This document shows positions 55,336-63,075 of a stretch of DNA of 64,000 nt, piece after piece. The position numbers and the translations under genes were made by a program. Under the pieces are notes generated by a model. That model was given only the letters and a program-made list of their open reading frames with translations, was not told where the DNA came from and did no database searches. The stretch is from JAZKHT01 sp040385245 (GTDB lineage: Bacteria > Pseudomonadota > Alphaproteobacteria > Rhodobacterales > Rhodobacteraceae). The DNA lies in assembly GCA_040385245.1 (NCBI GenBank), contig JAZKHT010000001.1:372001-436000 (forward strand). Reading direction: 5' to 3'. Each line of letters starts with the position of its first letter. Position 1 is the stretch's first letter.

Positions 55336-56319
55336 ATGGAACAGCAAGCAGTCACCGAAACCACACTTACAGAGCCGCAGCCGGCTGGTGCCACACTGAG
55401 CGAGGCACAGCCGACCGAACCCCACCCCATCGAGCCGCTGCACGGACCAAAGCTGTTTCCCGCCGTCGACCCGGACGCGATCCGGCAAGCCTTTGAATCG
55501 GGGCGCTATCCTTACGCCCGCCCAATGGGACGTCTGACGTATGAGGCGGAAAAGGCGCGGCTTCAGGCCGAATTGCTGAAAGTGCAGATCTGGGCACAGG
55601 ACACCGGGCAAAAGTTCGTCATCCTGTTCGAGGGGCGCGATGCAGCAGGCAAGGGCGGCACGATCAAGCGCTATATGGAACATCTGAACCCCCGCTATGC
55701 CCGTATCGTGGCCCTGACCAAGCCGTCGGACAAGGAAAAGGGCGAATGGTTCTTTCAACGCTACATCGCGCATCTGCCAACGGCGGGCGAAATGGTGTTT
55801 TACGACCGCAGTTGGTACAACCGCGCCGGGGTGGAAAGGGTGATGGGTTTTTGCACCCCCGCCGAATATCTGGAATTCATGCGCCAAGCGCCCGAGATGG
55901 AGCGGATGCTGGTCCGGTCCGGCATAAGGCTTTACAAATACTGGTTTTCCGTCACCCGCGAAGAACAGCGCGCCCGGTTTGTGGCGCGGGAAACCGATCC
56001 GCTTAAACGCTGGAAACTGTCGCCCATCGACAAGGCATCGCTGGACAGGTGGGACGACTATACCGAGGCCAAAGAAGCGATGTTCTTTTACACCGACACG
56101 GCCGACGCGCCATGGGTCATCGTCAAATCGAATGACAAGAAACGTGCGCGGCTGAACTGCATGCGGCATTTCCTGTCGACGATTGATTATCCCGAAAAGG
56201 ATTTGTCCGTGATCGGCGAACCCGACCCGCTGATCGTCGGGCGCGCCAGTCAGGTGATCGGCGGGTCAGCGCGACTGGACCGCGCGACACACCCGGCAGT
56301 GCGGCGCGCCGGCGGGTGA
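55336..56319 (+). CDS. ppk2: Polyphosphate kinase 2
   Basis: The 327-residue PPK2 transfers phosphate between polyphosphate and nucleoside diphosphates. Its P-loop kinase fold has Walker A GRDAAGKGGTIKRYMEHL, Walker B/lid elements YDRSWYNRAGVE, and KYWFSVTREEQRARF. Single-domain length fits class I, which converts GDP or ADP to the triphosphate. The first 40 residues are an extended Glu/Pro-rich region. ATG at 55336 follows GGGAGG. It is separate from the ppk1-ppx operon by about 10 kb and has no Pho box that I can see. Confidence 0.93.
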   Translation: MEQQAVTETTLTEPQPAGATLSEAQPTEPHPIEPLHGPKLFPAVDPDAIRQAFESGRYPYARPMGRLTYEAEKARLQAELLKVQIWAQDTGQKFVILFEGRDAAGKGGTIKRYMEHLNPRYARIVALTKPSDKEKGEWFFQRYIAHLPTAGEMVFYDRSWYNRAGVERVMGFCTPAEYLEFMRQAPEMERMLVRSGIRLYKYWFSVTREEQRARFVARETDPLKRWKLSPIDKASLDRWDDYTEAKEAMFFYTDTADAPWVIVKSNDKKRARLNCMRHFLSTIDYPEKDLSVIGEPDPLIVGRASQVIGGSARLDRATHPAVRRAGG

Positions 56320-56484
56320 CGCGCGGCGTGGTCGGTTGCCGCAATGTTGACAGGGGGCTTTTGAAGATCGGTTCGATCCGCATCTGAGTTTTCGCTGAAA
56401 ATCGAGCCGCCCATCAGGATCGGCGCTGCGCTGCGGCGTGGGCGGTGGCTTGCCGCCGGGCCGGGGCTTCGATAAGCCCGGCGC

Positions 56485-57837
56485 ATGATCAAAGTTCATT
56501 CCCACATTGACCATGCACGGGCGACGCTTGCATTGGGTTTGCCGCTGATCGGCAGCCATCTGGCGCAGATGGCGCTGCATGTCACCGACACGGTGATGCT
56601 GGGGTGGTACGGCGTCACCGAACTTGCCGCCGTGGTGATCGGGGCATCGTCGTTCTTTGTGATCTTCATCCTTGGATCGGGGTTTGCGCAGGCCGTGATG
56701 CCGCTGGTGGCCAGCGCCTTGGGCGAGGGGGACGAAACGCAGGTGCGCCGTGACACGCGCATGGGGCTGTGGCTGTCGATCCTGTTTGGCGTCGTCTCAT
56801 ATCCGTTGTTCTGGTGGTCCGGCGATCTGCTGCTGGCCTTGGGTCAAAAGCCGGATGTCGCGGCATTGGGTCAGGATTTCCTGCGGGTGGCGGGATTGGG
56901 GATGATCCCGGCCCTGCTGGTGATGGCGCTGAAAAGCTATCTCGCCGCGTTGGAGCGGACGCAGGTCGTGCTGTGGGTGACACTGGGGGCGGTGGTGCTG
57001 AATGCGGCGATGTGCTGGTTCCTGATCTTTGGCAACGGCGGCGCGCCTGAACTGGGCGTTGTCGGGGCCGCGATTGCATCTTTTACGACGCAGGTGCTGA
57101 CTTTTGTGGCGCTGGCGATCTACGCTGGCTGGTTGCCCGCATTGCGGCCCTACCGGTTGTTCCAGCGCTTTTGGCGGCCCGATTGGCAGGCGATGCGGCG
57201 GGTGTTCCGCCTTGGCTGGCCCATCGGGGTGACTGGCCTGGCGGAAAGCGCGTTGTTTCAGGGATCAGCCCTGATGATGGGCTGGATCGGCACGGTCGAA
57301 CTGGCAGCCCATGGCATAGCACTTGAGGTGGCCGCACTGGCCTTCATGGTGCATCTGGGGTTGTCGAACGCCGCCACCGTGCGGACGGGCCGGGCCGAGG
57401 GGGCAGGCGATGCGCTGGCCCTGCGACGGGGGGCAGCGGTTGCCATTCTGCTGTCGGCAGGGTTTGGGCTGGCGATGGTGGCGCTGTTCCTGACCACGCC
57501 CGAGCCGATCATCGCGCTGTTCGTCGACCGTGCCAAACCGCAATCAGCCGAAATCATCGCCTTTGGCATCGTTCTGCTGGCGTTGGCGGCAGCGTTTCAG
57601 ATGGCGGATGCGATGCAGGTCATGGCGCTGGGTCTGCTTCGCGGCATCCGCGACACGCGCGTTCCGATGGTGATTGCGGCGGTCAGCTATTGGATCGTCG
57701 GCCTTCCGACCGGCTATCTTCTGGGCTTCCGCTTTGGGCTTGGCGGGGTTGGCATCTGGATGGGGCTGGTCAGCGGTCTGATGGTGGCGGCGGTGCTGCT
57801 GATGTGGAGGTTCTGGGCGCGCGCGCCACGGGTCTGA
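56485..57837 (+). CDS. MATE-family efflux transporter (NorM-like)
   Basis: The 450-residue protein has about twelve membrane helices. The start LPLIGSHLAQMALHVTDTVMLG and the second-half FRLGWPIGVTGLAESALFQ are typical NorM/DinF-type MATE segments, unlike the sequence of the other MATE gene in this window. It probably exports cationic toxins with Na+ or H+. ATG at 56485 lies 165 bp after ppk2. A TTTTC-GCT-GAAAA palindrome is in that gap near 56390. It converges with the next gene with no space. Confidence 0.9.
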   Translation: MIKVHSHIDHARATLALGLPLIGSHLAQMALHVTDTVMLGWYGVTELAAVVIGASSFFVIFILGSGFAQAVMPLVASALGEGDETQVRRDTRMGLWLSILFGVVSYPLFWWSGDLLLALGQKPDVAALGQDFLRVAGLGMIPALLVMALKSYLAALERTQVVLWVTLGAVVLNAAMCWFLIFGNGGAPELGVVGAAIASFTTQVLTFVALAIYAGWLPALRPYRLFQRFWRPDWQAMRRVFRLGWPIGVTGLAESALFQGSALMMGWIGTVELAAHGIALEVAALAFMVHLGLSNAATVRTGRAEGAGDALALRRGAAVAILLSAGFGLAMVALFLTTPEPIIALFVDRAKPQSAEIIAFGIVLLALAAAFQMADAMQVMALGLLRGIRDTRVPMVIAAVSYWIVGLPTGYLLGFRFGLGGVGIWMGLVSGLMVAAVLLMWRFWARAPRV

Positions 57838-58254
57838 TCATTCCGCGGCCTTCTGCCCCTTCATCAGCCGGTCCGCCTTGCGCCGCACCAGAACCGACCG
57901 CAGATCGTGCATCGCCAGCAACAGCGCATCGGTGACCTGATCAAGCTGATCCTCGGTCGCCTTGGATTGCACCCATTGGGTGGTGATGTTCATGTAATCG
58001 ACGGCCCGGTGGATATCGTCTATGTCGCGCTGCGCCAGCAGGGCAAGCCGGGCCTCCATCCAGTCCTTGATGACGGATTTATCCTGCCCCGACAGCGCAC
58101 GATCCCCATGCGGCTTTATATTGCCATTGCGGACGTTGACGACGGCGATCTCTTCCATCTCGATCCGGCGCTGACGGTTTTCGGTATCGACACGAAAAAC
58201 GGCAGCCCCGGTTTCACGAATACGGAAATAATACTCCGGCAGATCGCCCGCCAT
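57838..58254 (-). CDS. Conserved-looking hypothetical protein
   Basis: I do not recognise a domain in this 138-residue protein. The N-terminal half (YYFRIRETGAAVFRVDTEN...IEMEEIAVVNVRNGNIKPHGDR) is beta-rich, and the C-terminal half is helical and charged, ending in a Lys/Arg-rich tail. No signal or membrane helix. ATG at 58254 has AAGGA at suitable spacing; the longer frame start has none. It follows the aminotransferase gene by 11 bp on the same strand, so they may be co-transcribed. Confidence 0.7.
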   Translation of the reverse strand: MAGDLPEYYFRIRETGAAVFRVDTENRQRRIEMEEIAVVNVRNGNIKPHGDRALSGQDKSVIKDWMEARLALLAQRDIDDIHRAVDYMNITTQWVQSKATEDQLDQVTDALLLAMHDLRSVLVRRKADRLMKGQKAAE

Positions 58255-58265
58255 ACACTGGTTCC

Positions 58266-59468
58266 TTACACAAGCACCGCACAAAACTTTTGGATACGGG
58301 CGCAGGCGTCCTGCAAAACCGCATCTGCCGTAGCGTAGCTGACACGGAAGTTCGGGGAAAGTCCGAAGGCAGCCCCGAAAACCACTGCGACACCGGTTTC
58401 TTCCAGCAAAGCCGTCGCAAACACCTCGTCGCTGGTGATGACGGTGCCGCCGGGGGTCGCCTTGCCGATGCAGCCCGAAATGTCGGGATAGACGTAGAAC
58501 GCGCCCTCTGGCGTCGGGCAGGTGATGCCCTTGGCCTGATTCAGCATCGACACCACCAGATCGCGGCGGCGCTGAAAGATCGCGCGGTTGCTGGCGAGAA
58601 ACTCCTGCGGGCCGGTCAACGCCTCAAGCGCTGCGTATTGCGACACCGAACAGGGGTTTGACGTGGATTGCGACTGGACCGTGCCCATGGCCTTGATCAG
58701 CGCGACCGGACCTGCGGCATAACCGATGCGCCAGCCGGTCATGGCATAGGATTTCGACACGCCATTGCAGGTCAGGGTGCGGTCATACATGGCCGGTTCC
58801 ACCTGCGCCGGGGTGCAGAATTCGAAATCGTCGAACACAAGATGTTCATACATGTCATCGGTCATGATCCAGACATGCGGATGGCGCAGCAACACATCAC
58901 ACAGCGCGCGCAGCTCTGCCCGCGTGTAGCCCGCCCCGGTCGGATTTGAGGGCGAGTTGAAGATGAACCACTTCGTCTTTGGGGTGATCGCCGCCTCAAG
59001 CTGTTCGGGGGTCAGTTTGAACTGCGTTTCAATCCCCGCCACCACCGGAACCGGGGTGCCGCCCGCCAGCAGAACCATGTCGGGATAGCTGACCCAATAG
59101 GGCGCGGGGATGATCACCTCGTCGCCCGGATTGCAGGTCGCCATCAGCGCGTTGTACAGGATCTGCTTGCCGCCGGTACCCACGGTGACTTGGGCCGAGG
59201 TGTAGGTCAGGCCGTTTTCGCGCAGGAACTTGGCGCAGATCGCGGCTTTCAACTCGGGGATGCCGTCCACGGCGGTGTATTTGGTCCGCCCGGCGTCGAT
59301 CGCACGCTTGGCCGCGTCCTTGATGTTTTGCGGCGTGTCAAAGTCCGGCTCGCCGGCGCCAAGGCCGATCACGTCCTTTCCGGCCGCCTTCAGTTCGGCC
59401 GCCTTTTGGGTGACGGCGATGGTGGGCGAAGGTTTCACCCGGGCAAGCGTGTCGGACAGGAAGGCCAT
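58266..59468 (-). CDS. Pyridoxal-phosphate aminotransferase, aspartate type
   Basis: The 400-residue class I/II aminotransferase starts MAFLSDTLARVKPSPTIAVTQKAAELKAAGKDVIGLGAGEPDFDTP. The PLP lysine is in CNGVSKSYAMTGWRIGYAAG, and NSPSNPTGAGY supplies the cofactor-phosphate contacts. This subgroup interconverts aspartate/oxaloacetate and glutamate and often also prephenate. ATG at 59468 is the family start. A TTTGCAAA palindrome lies 14 bp upstream at 59482-59489. Confidence 0.93.
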   Translation of the reverse strand: MAFLSDTLARVKPSPTIAVTQKAAELKAAGKDVIGLGAGEPDFDTPQNIKDAAKRAIDAGRTKYTAVDGIPELKAAICAKFLRENGLTYTSAQVTVGTGGKQILYNALMATCNPGDEVIIPAPYWVSYPDMVLLAGGTPVPVVAGIETQFKLTPEQLEAAITPKTKWFIFNSPSNPTGAGYTRAELRALCDVLLRHPHVWIMTDDMYEHLVFDDFEFCTPAQVEPAMYDRTLTCNGVSKSYAMTGWRIGYAAGPVALIKAMGTVQSQSTSNPCSVSQYAALEALTGPQEFLASNRAIFQRRRDLVVSMLNQAKGITCPTPEGAFYVYPDISGCIGKATPGGTVITSDEVFATALLEETGVAVVFGAAFGLSPNFRVSYATADAVLQDACARIQKFCAVLV

Positions 59469-59481
59469 GGGTGAAAATCCC

Positions 59482-59489
59482 TTTGCAAA
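59482..59489. promoter_or_regulatory. TTTGCAAA palindrome before the aminotransferase gene
   Basis: A single perfect TTTGCAAA, the same octamer found before pccR and pccB, lies 14-21 bp before the aminotransferase ATG. A single copy may be coincidence; PccR control here is speculative. Confidence 0.25.
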
Positions 59490-59559
59490 GCGGGTGGAAA
59501 CTGGTCGCTGCCTGTCTTAGGGTGCCGCCCGGAACGGTTCAAGCACGATCGGGGTGGCC

Positions 59560-59835
59560 ATGACAGAGACGGCAGAGGCGCGCCTGAAGCGGATGTCGAT
59601 GCGCAGTTGGCGGCGCGGCACCAAAGAGATGGATCTTGTGCTTGGGCCATGGTCCGACGTGCATCTGGCGGGTCTGGATGCCACCACCCTGGAGACATAC
59701 GAGGAATTGCTGGCCGAGAATGATCAGGATCTGATGGCCTGGATCATCGGCCAGACGCCCCCGCCCGCACCCTTGGCCCCGCTGCTGGCGCAGATCGGCA
59801 CCTATGCGCGCCAAAGGCTGATGCCGAAAACCTGA
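59560..59835 (+). CDS. sdhE: Succinate dehydrogenase assembly factor SdhE
   Basis: The 91-residue protein of the SdhE/SDHAF2/CptB family has the required RGxxE motif in RRGTKEMD, which is needed to promote covalent FAD attachment to SdhA. ETYEELLAENDQDLMAWI is the conserved C-terminal helix. ATG at 59560 follows GGGG; an in-frame GTG at 59554 is also possible. It diverges from the aminotransferase. Succinate dehydrogenase genes are not in the window. Confidence 0.92.
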   Translation: MTETAEARLKRMSMRSWRRGTKEMDLVLGPWSDVHLAGLDATTLETYEELLAENDQDLMAWIIGQTPPPAPLAPLLAQIGTYARQRLMPKT

Positions 59836-59904
59836 GTCGAGTTTACCGATTGTTTGGCCTTTTGGCGCACTGTCGGCTTCGTCAGACGTTCGACGGAGAG
59901 AAAC

Positions 59905-60402
59905 ATGACCCTTCAGGCCCCAATCCTCGACGGCTCGCAGAAAGCGTTCCTTGCCGGTTACCTTGACAGCCTTTCCCTAATGGAACGGCTGCACCGGCTG
60001 CTGCTCGACGTCATAAAGGACGAGTTCGAGCGGCTTTCCATACTTGAGATCAATTCCGTGCAGGCCCTGCTGCTGTTCAACATCGGTGAAAACGAGGTGA
60101 CGGCGGGCGAGTTGAAAACCCGCGGTTACTATCAGGGCAGCAATGTCAGCTATAACCTGAAAAAACTGGTTGATCTGGGCTATATGCACCATCAGCGGTC
60201 CGATGTGGACCGACGGTCGGTGCGGGTCCGGTTGACCGAAAAGGGGCGCAAACTGCGCACCACCCTGTCGGATCTGTTCGCGCGACAGGCAGAAACGCTG
60301 TCAAAACGCGGCGTCGTGACGGCGGAAAGCATGGACGACATCAACCGTGCCCTGCGCCGGATGGAACGATTCTGGACGGATCAGATCCGTTACATCTACT
60401 GA
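59905..60402 (+). CDS. MarR-family regulator, LdtR-like
   Basis: The 165-residue winged-helix protein has the MarR layout. ERLHRLLLDVIKDEFERL, EINSVQALLLFNIGENEVTAGELKTRGYYQGSNVSYNLKKL and RRSVRVRLTEKG resemble LdtR of Rhizobiales, which controls L,D-transpeptidase and envelope genes in response to small ligands. The target genes here are unknown. ATG at 59905 follows GGAGAG. A strong terminator ends the gene, so it is probably monocistronic. Confidence 0.85.
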   Translation: MTLQAPILDGSQKAFLAGYLDSLSLMERLHRLLLDVIKDEFERLSILEINSVQALLLFNIGENEVTAGELKTRGYYQGSNVSYNLKKLVDLGYMHHQRSDVDRRSVRVRLTEKGRKLRTTLSDLFARQAETLSKRGVVTAESMDDINRALRRMERFWTDQIRYIY

Positions 60403-60426
60403 CCTGAGATCCGGCTGAAACCACCG

Positions 60427-60462
60427 AAAGCGTGCGATCCGCGCCCCGGATTCGCACGCTTT
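60427..60462 (+). terminator. Intrinsic terminator after the LdtR-like gene
   Basis: AAAGCGTGCGA (60427-60437) pairs with 60452-60462, extended by an inner TCCG/CGGA pairing with one bulge. The right arm runs into TTTT. It ends the regulator transcript and separates it from the prepilin gene. Confidence 0.85.
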
Positions 60463-60579
60463 TCGTCACTATCCGGTCGTGCGGTCACCAACATTAACGA
60501 ATATGACTTTTCGCCAAGCTGAAATAATGAGATGGTGACACCATTTCATGGCGCACCCTTTGGCGGAAAGGAATTTGAC

Positions 60580-61035
60580 ATGAACCTGAAGACGTTTCTG
60601 GACGACGAAAGCGGCCTTTCCCTGACGGAATATCTGTTGCTGCTGGGGGGCATCATCGGTGCCGGCGGCGGCGCGATGGTGTTGATGGCCGGGGGTGTCA
60701 ACGACGTGTCAAGCGTCAGCACCAGTTTCTATTCATCGACTGCATCCGGCAAATTGACAAACCCTGCGGTCACGACCACCAGCGGCGGCAGCACGACGGG
60801 TGGCGGCACGTCCGGCGGCGGCAGCGCGTCCGGTGGGGGCACGACATCTGGCGGCACGACGGGCGGTGACACCAGCACCACATCAGGCGGCACGACCACC
60901 ACATCAGGCGGCACGACCACCACATCAGGCGGCACGACCACCACATCAGGCGGCAACGGTTCTTCCGGTGGCAATGGTTCGTCTGGTGGCAACGGCGGCA
61001 GCAACGGTGGCGGCGGCGGGCCGAAAAAGAAATAG
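60580..61035 (+). CDS. Flp-type prepilin with long Gly/Ser/Thr repeat tail
   Basis: A 151-residue protein. The N-terminus MNLKTFLDDESG-LSLTEY fits a type IVb (Flp) prepilin: cleavage after Gly12 would leave Glu at +5 and Tyr at +6, then a hydrophobic helix (LLLLGGIIGAGGGAMVLMAGG). From about residue 66 the protein is almost only Gly, Ser and Thr, with SGGTTTT repeated, and ends KKK. Usual Flp pilins are 50-70 residues, so the tail is odd. ATG at 60580 has GGAAAGGA upstream. Function could be pilin, pseudopilin or surface anchor. Confidence 0.75.
   Translation: MNLKTFLDDESGLSLTEYLLLLGGIIGAGGGAMVLMAGGVNDVSSVSTSFYSSTASGKLTNPAVTTTSGGSTTGGGTSGGGSASGGGTTSGGTTGGDTSTTSGGTTTTSGGTTTTSGGTTTTSGGNGSSGGNGSSGGNGGSNGGGGGPKKK
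60880..60954 (+). repeat. 21-bp tandem repeat inside the prepilin tail
   Basis: Three perfect 21-bp copies of ACATCAGGCGGCACGACCAC plus one base (60880-60942) and a 12-bp partial fourth copy encode in-frame heptads (TSGGTTT register). Copy number could vary by slippage without breaking the frame. Confidence 0.9.
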
Positions 61036-63075
61036 TTACCGACGCCACAGCCCTGGATAGCTGGCGAGACTGCCCTGCAACTTTGCCAACAGGCGGTTGG
61101 CGATGCCCGGATGCGGCAAAGGGCCTGACGCCAGCCGATCCACGGCCACTTCGGGCGGGCAGGGTCTGCGGCTGACCGGATCGAAATAGCGCGGATAGGC
61201 GATCAGCACCGCATGCACCAACTGGATCAGGTCCGGCCTGGGTTGCAACGCACCGTTCGCTTGGCGCAGGCGGCGCTGCGGCACGGGGCCAAGATCGCGC
61301 GTCAATCCCCAGCCCGCATAAAACGGCGCGCCCAGACAGGTGACGGGCTTGCCACGCAACAGCGCCTCGAACCCCAGCGCAGAAGTCATGGTCCAGACTT
61401 CGTCAATCTGGTCGATCAGCGCGGCAGGGTCGGCATCGGTGATGATCACATCGGCCAGATCGGCCGCGTCTATCGCACCGGGGCGCAGGCCCGCCACAAC
61501 GTCAGGATGGGGTTTGTAGATCAGCGTGGCGGCGCGGTTGGCGTCGCGCGCCGCCTGCACCAGGGCGCGGTTCGTGCAAACTTCCCCGGCTCCAAGGCGG
61601 ATGGACGCGTCATCCTCGACCTGACCCGGCACCAGCACGCGCGGGCGACCGGGCGGCAGGGCAGGGCAGGCGCTGCCGATGTTGTACTTGGTCAGGCCAA
61701 GCGCGATCAGCCTGTCACGCAGCCGTTCCGCCCGCAACCGGGCCGCAGCGGGCAGCGGCGACAGTATCAGCGATTCCAACCGGCTCGGGCGCGTGGGATC
61801 GTAGTAGATGCCCAGATCATCGGTCACCAGCGACACGGGCGGGATCAAGTTCGCCCCCAGACCGCGCGATCGCAGCAGCCCATCCTCGACCCGCCGGACG
61901 GGCAGATCGGGTGGCAGATCGGGCGGCTCTTTCCCCGCCCAGACCAGCAGGCCACGCCCGGACCCCTGCGCTGTGGCAATTGCGCGGGCGGGATCGTTCT
62001 GGAACGTCAGCTTGCCACCAAAGACGGCCTGAAGGCGGCCCCGTTTCCACAGCCGCATGCCAAGGGCGACATGGCCCGCGCGATCTTCGCGCCAGGCGCG
62101 AGTTTCGGCCTCAAGCTGATCAACCGCCTCTTCAAAACTGCACAGACGGTCGCGGCAGGGGTCGTACCATGTCGGCGCAAGGATCATCGCCCCCGCGAAC
62201 AGTTGCGCCCGTGTCAGGATGCGGCGGCGGCGCGGTATCGGTTGCCGGTCGTGGCTCAGGCCCCACCCGGCATAGAATGGCTGACCAAAGACATGCGGTC
62301 GGTGCCCGGCCAAGATCGCCTCGAACCCAAGCTGCGACGACAGGGTGTAGACCGCAACGGCACCCTGCAGCATCAACCACGGCGACACGAGCCTCGTGCA
62401 CAGTGCGACGCGGGGGGATGCATCCTCAGGCCCGTAATGCCCGCTGCGCAGACCGGCAGCGGTTTCGGGATGTGTCTTGATGACGATGCGCTGACCGGGG
62501 TTTTCCTCTTGCGCCAGCACCAGCATCTCGCGGAAGGGGGCGTCCGATGCCCCGCCCAACGATGCATCGCCGCGCGTCTGATCGATCACCAGCACATAGC
62601 CGGGTTTGGGCGGTTCGGCATGGTGAATATTGTATTTGGACAAGTCACTAACTTGTAACCGCGCAATTCCGTCCCGCGCGCGCATCAGAATGTGTGAATT
62701 GTCCAACGGGTCCGACGCCAAGATTTGTTCGATCCGCGATGGGCTGCTCGGGTCAAAATGCACCCCGGCCGGGTCGATCAGCAGGCCAAGCGGCGCATCC
62801 CCCATCCGTCCCGGACGGACAGAACGTAGGAAGGCATCCTCCACCCGGATAAGTGGCACGGCGCGCCGGGCGGCGACCGCTTCGCCCCGATGCGCGGTGG
62901 GTGACTTGCCCCAGACAACCACGCCATCGTCCGGACCGGGCAGTCCAAGGTGCAGCGTGTGGCCCGACAGCGCAAGGATGCGGCGCAGGCGCGGGGTTGC
63001 AAAACCGCCGTTGAAATAAAACAGCCGCCGGGGAATCGACCCGGCGGCTGTGATTGTATCGGTCGCGCGGGCCAC
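61036..63075 (-). CDS. kpsC: Capsule polysaccharide Kdo-transferase KpsC-type
   Basis: The 679-residue protein contains two related glycosyltransferase modules. The first has FNGGFATPRLRRIL, GKSPTAHRGEA and RVEDAFLR (about 77), and the second repeats the pattern as RVEDGLLRSRGLGA (about 400). Each module ends in similar GFEA...GAPFYAGWGL or GQPFYAGWGL segments, with LSKYNI/LTKYNI pairs. This duplicated layout is KpsC, which builds the beta-Kdo linker of group 2-type capsules. The start is GTG at 63075, directly after the Wza-type stop. A terminator-like hairpin overlaps codons 9-21. Confidence 0.9.
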   Translation of the reverse strand: MARATDTITAAGSIPRRLFYFNGGFATPRLRRILALSGHTLHLGLPGPDDGVVVWGKSPTAHRGEAVAARRAVPLIRVEDAFLRSVRPGRMGDAPLGLLIDPAGVHFDPSSPSRIEQILASDPLDNSHILMRARDGIARLQVSDLSKYNIHHAEPPKPGYVLVIDQTRGDASLGGASDAPFREMLVLAQEENPGQRIVIKTHPETAAGLRSGHYGPEDASPRVALCTRLVSPWLMLQGAVAVYTLSSQLGFEAILAGHRPHVFGQPFYAGWGLSHDRQPIPRRRRILTRAQLFAGAMILAPTWYDPCRDRLCSFEEAVDQLEAETRAWREDRAGHVALGMRLWKRGRLQAVFGGKLTFQNDPARAIATAQGSGRGLLVWAGKEPPDLPPDLPVRRVEDGLLRSRGLGANLIPPVSLVTDDLGIYYDPTRPSRLESLILSPLPAAARLRAERLRDRLIALGLTKYNIGSACPALPPGRPRVLVPGQVEDDASIRLGAGEVCTNRALVQAARDANRAATLIYKPHPDVVAGLRPGAIDAADLADVIITDADPAALIDQIDEVWTMTSALGFEALLRGKPVTCLGAPFYAGWGLTRDLGPVPQRRLRQANGALQPRPDLIQLVHAVLIAYPRYFDPVSRRPCPPEVAVDRLASGPLPHPGIANRLLAKLQGSLASYPGLWRR
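63021..63051 (-). terminator. Terminator-like hairpin within the first codons of kpsC
   Basis: On the minus strand ACAGCCGCCGGG (63051-63040) pairs perfectly with CCCGGCGGCTGT (63032-63021) over 12 bp with a 7-base loop, followed by TTTATTTC. It lies 24 bp after the Wza-type stop and inside the kpsC reading frame, so it could attenuate kpsC. Confidence 0.7.

Noticed and set aside
60880..60954. Tandem 21-bp repeats as a CRISPR-like array
   Set aside because: The repeats are contiguous, have no spacers, and are in frame within a coding region.
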